Shown here: in pieces, positions 6,402 to 11,960 of the stretch
Layout: every line of letters begins with the position of its first letter
How positions within the stretch are numbered: position 1 is the stretch's first letter
Assembly (NCBI GenBank): GCA_947254385.1
Contig: CAMYCP010000021.1
Location: 1-11,960 of the forward strand
DNA from: an uncultured Filifactor sp.
Lineage (GTDB): Bacteria > Bacillota > Clostridia > Peptostreptococcales > Filifactoraceae
DNA: 11,960 nt
Direction of reading: 5' to 3'
Translations under genes and position numbers: made by a program
The notes under the pieces: generated by a model
Database searches by the model: none
What the model saw: only the letters and a program-made list of their open reading frames with translations
What the model was told of the DNA's origin: nothing

Positions 6402-6727
6402 AAATTAACCCCCATAATCAATTATCTTATTTTCATTATTTCTACCCATAAAATAATTTACAGAACAAAAATTCTAAAATATAAATTAATCCGTCAAAAA
6501 CACATAATTAGATAGTTCTCATTTATTTTACAATAGTCAATCGACTTTTACCGCCATTAGAACCAAACGCTTACTGCGTTTACTGCAAGTTGAAAGAGTC
6601 AGTACGGGTTTAAATTCAATCTCCCGATGTAATGTTTTTTAATATTTTTTGTCAATCCGTTTATTGTATCGTATTTTAATTTTCCCACATTGTTATATTT
6701 CTTAACGCTTGTCTTATAAATGATGTT
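6402..6727. other. 326-base intergenic region without a recognised gene
   Basis: This gap between the sbcC stop and the glutaredoxin-like gene is AT-rich and has no coding frame with a start and ribosome binding site that I trust. It holds a hairpin AAACGC-TTACT-GCGTTT (6565-6581). Overlapping it is a direct repeat of TTACTGC at 6571-6577 and 6580-6586. A dyad CGGG/CCCG lies at about 6604-6625. On the minus strand there is a perfect TTGACA (6655-6650) whose -10 position (TTACAT, 6632-6627) is poor. I find no convincing terminator for sbcC. I do not recognise a known riboswitch or tRNA here. Confidence 0.5.
6565..6581. repeat. Hairpin with a 6-bp perfect stem in the sbcC-glutaredoxin gap
   Basis: AAACGC (6565-6570) and GCGTTT (6576-6581) enclose TTACT. 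No T-tract follows directly on either strand, so it is not a standard terminator. It could be part of the leader RNA of the glutaredoxin-PPC operon. Confidence 0.4.
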
Positions 6728-9496
6728 TTACAACACGATTTGCGTACTGCTCCCCGAGGTTTTGTTTTTGGTTACGATTATTTGTTTGTCGATTTTTTGT
6801 TTAAGCTCCGAGACGTGGGAGATTATGCCGATGAGTCGGTTATTTCCAGAAAGTGATATGAATGCTTTCATTGCCTGCTCCAGCGATTCTTCGTCCAACG
6901 TGCCGAAACCTTCATCTATAAACATGGTGTCGAGTTTTATGCCACCGGATGTCTCCTGTATTTCATCAGATAAGCCGAGTGCGAGAGAAAGAGAGGCTTT
7001 AAACGATTCTCCGCCGGAGAGTGTTTTTACACTGCGGACACTTCCGTTGTAGTGGTCGATTACGTCAAGATCCAGCCCCCGTTGTTTGCGTTTGTTATCG
7101 CTATCCGTTGCACGTACGAGTTCATATTGTCCGTCCGTCATAATCATGAGGCGTGTGTTGGCATGATTTATTATACGATCAAAAAAGTTCATCTGTATAT
7201 AGGTTTCGAGCATTATTTTGTCTTTGCCCGAGAGCGTGCCGTTTGCGGTATCGGAAAGCGCTTTTATGCGGGAATATTTTTTTTCGGATTTTATCAGTTC
7301 TTCCGATTTAAGTTTGATGTTTTTTAATGAGTTTGTGTTTATGTTGATGCGAGCATTTACAGTTTTTTCTTCCGTGCCTGCCAGTTCGATATTTTGCTCA
7401 ATTTCAAGTTTATTTTTATTTAATTTAGATATGTCGATGTTTTCATCGGTTTTAAGGCGTTTTAATATTTCTTCTTTTGTCGCCGTAAGTGATATTATTT
7501 TGTCGTTACATTCCTGCATACGTTTTTGAGATGTTTTCAGTGTGGTTTGGATTTTGTCGATGTAAAGTCTTGCGGCTTTTATTTTTTCCTGAGCTTCTTT
7601 TTCGGTTTTAAACATGAGTTCGCTTTGAAGTTCGGTTATTCTTTCAATGAGACTTGTGTTTTGAGTTTTTTTAGTGTTTATTTCATCTTTCGTGTCCGAG
7701 ATTTTTTTATTTAACTCTTCAAGTTCTTGAGTTTTTAGGGGTAAAATATTTTCTACACGGGTTTTGCGTTCTATTTTGTTTTTTTCATTTAAGATGTCGG
7801 ATTTTATTTTATTTAAGTCGGCTTTGCCGGAATTCAGTTTCATGTTTATGGTTTTGTAAGTGTCTTTGTCGTACGGTTCATTTAACAGATTTTCGGTTTC
7901 GAGTTTTATTGCGTTTTCTTTTTCTTCAAGTGCGCCTTTTGTTTTGCTGGCTTGAGTTCTAATTGCCGTCACGGTTTCGTTTGCTTTTTCAAGTGTTGTT
8001 TTAAGTTTTTTAAGTTCGTTTTCGGTCGGGGCGTTTTGCGGTTTAAGTGCGATTTTAGGGTGTGTTGTGGAGCCACATACGGGACACGGTATATTTTCCT
8101 GTAAGGTTTCGGCTAAAATTCCCGCTTGTGATTCGAGATAGAGTTTATTTTTGTGTTTAAGCTGCGCATCGAGTTTAAACGCCGTATCCGCTTTGATTTT
8201 GTATGTTTCTATAATTTTTCCATATTCTTCTTTAAGCGTATTTAAGGAATTTATGTCGGTTTTAAGGGTGATGAGTTTTTTTAGGTATTCTGTGAGTTTT
8301 GTTTCTTCGTTTTCCAGTTTAAGTTTGGTTTCTCCCGCTTTTTGAAGATTTTTGTTTTCTTCGTTAATGGAATTTATTTCAGATTTCAATTTTTCTTCAG
8401 AATGTTTTAATTTTAATATTAAGGTTTCGTTATTTTTGATTGATATTTCATTTTTTTGATACGATACTTGTTTTAAATTAAGGTCTGAGTATTTTGAAAT
8501 GTCGGATTCAATTTTATTGATTTTTTCACTGTACATACTTATTTCACTTTGTTTTAGGTTTGCCGTTTCGTATGATGCTTTAAGGTTATCAAATTCTTTT
8601 TTAAATTCCGAGAGTTCGGTTTCTTTTTGTTTCAATTCGATTTTAAAATTCTCAATTTCATGCGCTTTTATAAGTTTTGCTTTGATGTTGTCAAGTTTTT
8701 TCTGTAAAGTATTTTTTTCTTCTATGAGTGTTTTTTCTTTTTCTATGTCTTCTTCTAAGAGGCGCTTTATAAGTAAAATCGTGTCTTCAATCGTAAGTTC
8801 TCCGCGTACGGCTTTTGAAGTTGTTTCTTTTTCCGCACTGTCCGATGTTAAAGCTATGTCGTTTATATACTGAGCTATTAGCGCTTTTATTTTTTCACAT
8901 TCTTTGAACATTTTACCGCTTTCGTCTTTGAGTTTTTCCTGCAAAGTGGCAAAACGTCCGGTTTTAAATATATTTCTGAATATTTCAATTCGATCTTTTG
9001 TTTGGGAGAGCAGGAGTTTTAAAAATTCACCCTGAGCAATCATTGCAATTTGACAAAATTGATTGCGGTCTATCCCTATTATCGTTTCTATTTCTTTGTT
9101 GACGTTCGTTTTTTTAGTTATTACTTTGCCGTCCGGAAGTATGAGTTCTTCATAGGAGTTTTTGGTGACTTTTTTATTTTTGTCGCGTTTTGAGGTGACT
9201 TCGTATGCGGGGGTGCGTTTTACCGTGTATATTTTAGATTTGTATTCAAAGGACAAGGTGACTTCCGTCGGTGTGTCGCAAGTTGCATATTTGGATCTTA
9301 GCATCGTCGCATCACGTACGTTTCCGCTCGTTTCGCCGTAAAGCGCATAGGTTATGGCGTCGAAAACGGTCGTTTTGCCGGCTCCCGTGTCTCCCGTTAT
9401 AAGGTAAATTCCGCCCGTGCCGAGTTTGTCGAAGTCGATTTCATTTATGCCGGCATATGCGCCGAAAGCTGAGATTGTAAGTTTTATGGGTCTCAA
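6728..9496 (-). CDS. sbcC: Exonuclease SbcCD ATPase subunit SbcC (Rad50-like)
   Basis: SbcC is the SMC-like ATPase that drives SbcD in cutting DNA hairpins and blocked double-strand ends. The 922-residue product has the split ABC ATPase: Walker A GDTGAGKTT (35-43) at the N terminus and, at the C terminus, signature LSGGES (826-831), Walker B MFIDE (858-862), D-loop around D868 and H-loop H894. Between them are two Lys/Glu-rich coiled-coil arms joined at the zinc hook CPVC (C471 to C474), placed almost exactly in the middle as expected. The length is on the short side for SbcC, which means short coiled-coil arms. The start is a TTG at 9494-9496 with GGAGGG seven bases upstream; it overlaps the sbcD stop in the four bases TTGA, showing translational coupling. 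Confidence 0.95.
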   Translation of the reverse strand: MRPIKLTISAFGAYAGINEIDFDKLGTGGIYLITGDTGAGKTTVFDAITYALYGETSGNVRDATMLRSKYATCDTPTEVTLSFEYKSKIYTVKRTPAYEVTSKRDKNKKVTKNSYEELILPDGKVITKKTNVNKEIETIIGIDRNQFCQIAMIAQGEFLKLLLSQTKDRIEIFRNIFKTGRFATLQEKLKDESGKMFKECEKIKALIAQYINDIALTSDSAEKETTSKAVRGELTIEDTILLIKRLLEEDIEKEKTLIEEKNTLQKKLDNIKAKLIKAHEIENFKIELKQKETELSEFKKEFDNLKASYETANLKQSEISMYSEKINKIESDISKYSDLNLKQVSYQKNEISIKNNETLILKLKHSEEKLKSEINSINEENKNLQKAGETKLKLENEETKLTEYLKKLITLKTDINSLNTLKEEYGKIIETYKIKADTAFKLDAQLKHKNKLYLESQAGILAETLQENIPCPVCGSTTHPKIALKPQNAPTENELKKLKTTLEKANETVTAIRTQASKTKGALEEKENAIKLETENLLNEPYDKDTYKTINMKLNSGKADLNKIKSDILNEKNKIERKTRVENILPLKTQELEELNKKISDTKDEINTKKTQNTSLIERITELQSELMFKTEKEAQEKIKAARLYIDKIQTTLKTSQKRMQECNDKIISLTATKEEILKRLKTDENIDISKLNKNKLEIEQNIELAGTEEKTVNARININTNSLKNIKLKSEELIKSEKKYSRIKALSDTANGTLSGKDKIMLETYIQMNFFDRIINHANTRLMIMTDGQYELVRATDSDNKRKQRGLDLDVIDHYNGSVRSVKTLSGGESFKASLSLALGLSDEIQETSGGIKLDTMFIDEGFGTLDEESLEQAMKAFISLSGNNRLIGIISHVSELKQKIDKQIIVTKNKTSGSSTQIVL

Positions 9497-10629
9497 GTTT
9501 CATCCCTCCAAATTTTTTCGATATTTTCAACAATAAATTTTCTTTGTTCGTCGCTCATCGGTTGTCCGTTTTGCATTTTATAAAATTCGTCAAAATGTTC
9601 AAGCGGAGTTTTGGCGGTTATATCTATTTTTTTACTCGCAAAAAAGTTGTCTCGGGTGCGTTTGTTGTCGTATCTCAAGCTCATGATGTTTTTATAAATC
9701 ACTCTGAGTTTTCTTAAAGCGTCGGGTATTTCTTCTTCGTCGGTCAAGGTCACATTTACATAGTCTTCAGTGTAAGATGTGTTTTCATAAAAACTTTTAA
9801 GCGTTAAGTTGTTATATGTGCCTTTAAGTTCCAACATATCCCGTTTAGGAGAAAGCTTTGCGAAAGAAATTTCAGTTTCTCCTTTTGTTTTCATGTCTAT
9901 GATAGTTACGCTCTTGTTTTCTTTTTCTGAAAAGGAGTATTTAAGAGGTGAGCCGCTGTATCTTATAAAGTCGGTGCCGCATTTTTGCGCTCTATGAATG
10001 TGACCGAGCGCCGTATAATCAAAGTCCTTAAATACAATGGAGTCCACGTTATCCAGTCCTCCGACGGTTTTTTCTTCAGAATCGCTCCTTACCGCTCCAG
10101 TTACAAATTGATGAGAAATAAGTATGTTGCGCTTTTCCGTGTCGATATTCATATTTGAAATAACCGTTTTGAGCGCATCGGTGTAGGATATGATTTCGGT
10201 TTCGGGATAAAACCTGCGCACGTTGGCGGGTTTTAAAAACGGCAACATATAAAAATTTATCTCGCCGAATTCGTCTTCAAGCGTCACCGGTTCAATTTCG
10301 CCCATATATACGGGTGACATGAATATGTTGCTCCTGTACATTATTTTGTTCCCGAACGCTATGCGCTCCGGTGAATCGTGATTGCCACTTATTACAAAGA
10401 CTTTAAGATTTCTTTTTAAAAGTTCGGACAGAAATTTATCAAAAAGTTCGACCGCCTCTGCGGACGGTACGGCTTTGTCGTATACGTCTCCCGCTATAAT
10501 CACGGTTTGCACGTTTGTTTCATCCATTGTACCAAGTATCCGATTTAATATGTATTCCTGATCCTCAAGCATGGAAAACTCTTTGATACGCTTGCCCAAA
10601 TGTAAATCCGACATATGCATAATTTTCAT
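9493..10629 (-). CDS. sbcD: Exonuclease SbcCD nuclease subunit SbcD (Mre11-like)
   Basis: SbcD is the Mn-dependent nuclease subunit (calcineurin-like phosphoesterase) of the SbcCD complex. The 378-residue protein carries the metal-site motifs in order: DLHLG (D8, H10), AGDVYD (D48), SGNHDSPER (N83, H84), ISHQF (H173) and GHIH (H210, H212). The C-terminal part fits the cap and SbcC-binding region of the family. The length is typical. The ATG at 10627-10629 is preceded by GAGGT at a good distance. It is the first gene of the sbcDC operon and an extended -10 promoter lies about 30 bases upstream. Confidence 0.95.
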   Translation of the reverse strand: MKIMHMSDLHLGKRIKEFSMLEDQEYILNRILGTMDETNVQTVIIAGDVYDKAVPSAEAVELFDKFLSELLKRNLKVFVISGNHDSPERIAFGNKIMYRSNIFMSPVYMGEIEPVTLEDEFGEINFYMLPFLKPANVRRFYPETEIISYTDALKTVISNMNIDTEKRNILISHQFVTGAVRSDSEEKTVGGLDNVDSIVFKDFDYTALGHIHRAQKCGTDFIRYSGSPLKYSFSEKENKSVTIIDMKTKGETEISFAKLSPKRDMLELKGTYNNLTLKSFYENTSYTEDYVNVTLTDEEEIPDALRKLRVIYKNIMSLRYDNKRTRDNFFASKKIDITAKTPLEHFDEFYKMQNGQPMSDEQRKFIVENIEKIWRDET

Positions 10630-10660
10630 AATTTACCTCAGTTTCTACACGTTTTTATAT

Positions 10661-10669
10661 ATTGTATCA
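10661..10669 (-). promoter_or_regulatory. Extended -10 promoter candidate of sbcDC
   Basis: On the minus strand the sequence reads TGATACAAT, i.e. TGn directly before TACAAT, five of six bases of the consensus -10. The predicted start is near 10654, leaving about 25 bases with the GAGGT ribosome binding site. The -35 region falls in the terminator of the preceding operon and does not match consensus. Confidence 0.5.
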
Positions 10670-10670
10670 C

Positions 10671-10704
10671 AAAAAACCGTATGCCTTTTATGACATACGG
10701 TTTT
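10671..10704 (-). terminator. Intrinsic terminator of the amidase cassette
   Basis: AAAACCGTATG (10673-10683) and CATACGGTTTT (10694-10704) form a perfect 11-bp stem with a 10-base loop. On the minus strand the stem ends in a run of six T (10676-10671). It begins three bases after the amidase stop codon. It ends the DUF1659-DUF2922-YvrJ-amidase unit and separates it from sbcDC. Confidence 0.9.
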
Positions 10705-10707
10705 ATA

Positions 10708-11196
10708 TTACGGTAACCTGCTGATGTAGAGCGTGTCTTTGTATTTTGAAAGTTCACTTTCATCAAATAGTTTTTTTATATCCGGAAAAAATTTTCCGGG
10801 ACAGTCGGTAGAACATATATCCCTGTGATACACGACTTTTGAGTTACGATAACGTTTAAGCAGCGTCAATATGCGGATTTTAAGCGCATATTGCTGTTCG
10901 TTCGGCAGGATTTTTTCAATATCGTAGTTGCCCTCCACACATATGCCGTAACTTTCGCTGTTGTGCCCTTTTGCGTGTACCCCCTCGTATTCTCCTCTCA
11001 AAATGTATACATTGCCGTCTTTACGGATGTACTCGTTATATCCCGCTCCTGCCCAGCCTCTCTCTTTGTGCCACCTGTCTATATCCCGCCATGACGCTTT
11101 TATTGCCATGGGATGATGAATGACGATAAATTTCACTTTATCCGGCACAAGGGGTTTTAAAATTTTTAAATCCATATCAGGAGTTAGAATTTGCAT
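10708..11196 (-). CDS. N-acetylmuramoyl-L-alanine amidase (Amidase_2 / T7-lysozyme type)
   Basis: A 162-residue zinc amidase that would cut the bond between MurNAc and L-alanine in peptidoglycan. Motifs of the T7-lysozyme/PGRP fold are clear: VIHHP with H27 or H28 as first zinc ligand, WAGAGYNEYI (48-57), VHAKGHN (73-79), and YHRDICSTDCPGKFFP (123-138) with H124 and C132 as the other two zinc ligands. There is no signal peptide and no cell-wall-binding repeat, as in phage endolysins that need a holin or another exit route. The ATG at 11194-11196 has AAGGAG six bases upstream and lies inside the end of the YvrJ gene, an overlap of 20 bases. A strong terminator follows the stop. Confidence 0.92.
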   Translation of the reverse strand: MQILTPDMDLKILKPLVPDKVKFIVIHHPMAIKASWRDIDRWHKERGWAGAGYNEYIRKDGNVYILRGEYEGVHAKGHNSESYGICVEGNYDIEKILPNEQQYALKIRILTLLKRYRNSKVVYHRDICSTDCPGKFFPDIKKLFDESELSKYKDTLYISRLP

Positions 11197-11341
11197 AAAT
11201 TTCTCCTTTGGATAAGGTCAACGTAAGTTTGGCGATACTTTCGGTGAGTTTGTCCATTTTGCTTTCAAGTCTGAGCAAAAGATAAAAACTTACCGCTATC
11301 GGAAAACCGTAGTTACCCACCATGCTTATAATTTCTTCCAT
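11177..11341 (-). CDS. YvrJ family small membrane protein (holin-like)
   Basis: A 54-residue peptide of the YvrJ family, similar in layout to BhlA/UviB-type holin-like proteins. It has a short N terminus MEEIISMVGNYG, a single hydrophobic helix about residues 12-24 (GFPIAVSFYLLL), and an amphipathic charged helix ESKMDKLTESIAKL (26-39). The start ATG at 11339-11341 has GGAGG a few bases upstream; a longer frame from a GTG at 11384-11386 would run through a hairpin and lacks such a site. The 3' end overlaps the amidase start. Holin function is an inference from size, helix layout and the amidase neighbour; YvrJ proteins have no settled function that I know. Confidence 0.82.
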   Translation of the reverse strand: MEEIISMVGNYGFPIAVSFYLLLRLESKMDKLTESIAKLTLTLSKGEIYANSNS

Positions 11342-11358
11342 TTCCCCTCCTATAATTT

Positions 11359-11388
11359 GCGTGAACATCCGAAACCGAATGTTCACGC
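11359..11388 (-). promoter_or_regulatory. Intercistronic stem-loop between DUF2922 and YvrJ genes
   Basis: GCGTGAACAT (11359-11368) and ATGTTCACGC (11379-11388) form a perfect 10-bp stem with a 10-base loop. It begins six bases after the DUF2922 stop and ends 17 bases before the YvrJ start, just upstream of its GGAGG. On the minus strand it is followed by AAATTATA, not a T-run, so it is unlikely to be a full terminator. It may stabilise the upstream message or set the ratio between the two halves of the cassette. Confidence 0.65.
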
Positions 11389-11394
11389 ACCAAA

Positions 11395-11619
11395 TTACAT
11401 AGTTACCTCCACAGGAGAACTTTCAATAGTATAAAGCGACGCGGCATCAAAAGATTGCAGTTTTATTCCGTCTTGAAAAACGAATACGTCGTTATTCAGC
11501 GCAAAACTTACGATATCCTTCACGTCTTGAGCGTTGACGGGTTTTTTAGGATAAGGTACGGCCAGACGGAATTTTTTGCCGTCCGTTTTGATAAAATCCA
11601 CATACAGAGTATCTTTCAC
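11395..11619 (-). CDS. DUF2922 family small protein
   Basis: A 74-residue protein that I match to DUF2922, a family of unknown function found in Firmicutes. It begins with a strand LYVDFIKTDGKKFRLAVPYP (5-24), then a PVNAQDVKDIVSFALNNDVF segment (27-46) typical of the family, and ends in strands. No signal peptide or membrane helix is visible, so it is probably cytoplasmic. The start is a GTG at 11617-11619 preceded by AAGGAGGTGAT, a full complement to the 16S rRNA 3' end, which suggests high translation. It follows the DUF1659 gene by 33 bases. These two families are usually neighbours. Confidence 0.82.
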   Translation of the reverse strand: MKDTLYVDFIKTDGKKFRLAVPYPKKPVNAQDVKDIVSFALNNDVFVFQDGIKLQSFDAASLYTIESSPVEVTM

Positions 11620-11652
11620 AATATCACCTCCTTCTTTAAAAAATTAATCCCC

Positions 11653-11865
11653 TTACGCTTGAAGTTCTTTTACGTGCGTTTTTTCGTAAGTCGCATCGTA
11701 AAGTTGAACTTTAGCGATTTTTTGAGCGAAAGCTACAAAATTGTCGTCCGTTATATCCTTTTGGATATTGTTGTAAGTCTTGGACGTTTTTTTTATTTTG
11801 CCGTCCGCTCCGGTAATAGCGTATCTGAGTTTCATAGATGCGCTTTCAGCAATCGTTTTTGCCAT
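11653..11865 (-). CDS. DUF1659 family small protein
   Basis: A 70-residue protein that I match to DUF1659, another Firmicutes family of unknown function. It has a first strand segment SMKLRYAITGADGKIKKTSK (10-29), a YNNI...DDNFVAFAQKIAKVQ region (31-54) and a final strand LYDATYEKTHVKEL (55-68). It has about the same length and order of elements as the DUF2922 product next to it, so the two may share a fold or form a pair. The ATG at 11863-11865 has a GGGGGTGAT ribosome binding site; an upstream GTG at 11881-11883 would include that site. Only 40 bases separate this start from the IS tip, so its native promoter may have been cut off. Confidence 0.82.
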   Translation of the reverse strand: MAKTIAESASMKLRYAITGADGKIKKTSKTYNNIQKDITDDNFVAFAQKIAKVQLYDATYEKTHVKELQA

Positions 11866-11905
11866 CTTATCACCCCCTTTCACATATATAAATGCACGGG
11901 GGGAC

Positions 11906-11960
11906 TAAGGTGACCCCAAAAAGTTGGACCTAAAACCAGAGTTGGAACTAAACTAACTCT
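11906..11960 (+). mobile_element. Terminal part of an IS3-family (IS150-like) insertion sequence, right copy
   Basis: This is the perfect inverted partner of bases 1-55. It begins TAAGGTGACCCCAAAAAG followed by TTGGACC and runs off the window. The same end of the element faces inward at both borders. The bases next to the two tips differ (C at 56, C at 11905 in tip orientation G against C), so no shared duplication links them. Confidence 0.6.

Noticed and set aside
6604..6626. tRNA T-arm-like sequence (CGGG, TTTAAATTC, CCCG)
   Set aside because: The loop would be about twice the fixed seven bases and no acceptor, D or anticodon arm can be built around it.
6720..9000. Several plus-strand open frames within sbcC, rich in Ser and Phe
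   Set aside because: They are antisense to the Lys/Glu-rich coiled coil of SbcC; such frames arise from AAA/GAA codons read in reverse and show no known domain.
6728..10629. SbcCD as part of an anti-phage defence island
   Set aside because: Both subunits have the full housekeeping motif set and ordinary operon layout, and no nuclease, methylase, toxin or other defence gene is adjacent.
10708..11865. Prophage or prophage remnant
   Set aside because: Apart from the amidase and a holin-like peptide there is no integrase, capsid, portal, tail or repressor gene, and the flanks are sbcDC and an IS tip.
11455..11913. A 152-codon open frame on the plus strand opposite the DUF2922 and DUF1659 genes
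   Set aside because: It has no ribosome binding site, covers two recognisable small genes with strong ribosome binding sites on the other strand, and its composition (rich in F, R and V) is that of a mirror frame.
1..11960. CRISPR array, tRNA or rRNA genes
   Set aside because: I found no regularly spaced repeats, no cloverleaf and no rRNA motifs on reading both strands.

Overview
The window looks like a chromosomal segment of an AT-rich Gram-positive anaerobe, most likely a member of the Clostridia (Bacillota). The reasons are low-GC codon use, strong AGGAGG-type ribosome binding sites, frequent TTG and GTG starts, and the small DUF1659 / DUF2922 / YvrJ gene set that is characteristic of Firmicutes. 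I cannot name a genus. Every protein gene lies on the minus strand, so the order of transcription runs from high to low coordinates. The one gene I see on the plus strand is an RNA.

Layout from right to left, i.e. in the order of transcription. (1) 11906-11960 is one copy of a 55-bp sequence that returns as a perfect inverted copy at 1-55. It resembles the tip of an IS3-family (IS150-type) insertion sequence, so the window is probably a piece bounded by two copies of that element. (2) 10708-11865 is a compact cassette: DUF1659 protein, DUF2922 protein, YvrJ-like one-helix membrane peptide, and an Amidase_2 peptidoglycan amidase, closed by a strong terminator. It looks like a domesticated holin/endolysin-like pair with two small partner proteins of unknown role. 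(3) 6728-10629 is sbcD-sbcC, the Mre11/Rad50-type nuclease that processes DNA hairpins and ends, with translationally coupled genes. (4) 6402-6727 is a 326-base gap without a gene. (5) 5704-6401 holds a glutaredoxin-like protein and a PPC/DUF296 protein. (6) 5566-5697 is a large imperfect palindrome that acts as a terminator toward the next gene and carries that gene's promoter in its loop. (7) 4893-5549 encodes a HAD phosphatase and 3152-4744 a YtcJ-like amidohydrolase with its own near-consensus promoter. (8) 1731-3086 is radA. (9) 1550-1735, plus strand, is a strong 6S RNA candidate between radA and proC. (10) 679-1470 is proC, followed by a nitroreductase gene (82-657) whose stop lies 26 bases from the IS tip.

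Two of the units serve DNA repair and recombination (SbcCD, RadA). ProC makes proline, the HAD protein, nitroreductase and glutaredoxin-like protein are probably metabolic housekeeping or redox genes, and the 6S RNA would tune RNA polymerase in slow growth. The points most worth a second look are the unannotated 6S RNA, the terminator with a nested promoter before the HAD gene, the DUF1659-DUF2922-YvrJ-amidase cassette, and the IS ends on both sides of the window.
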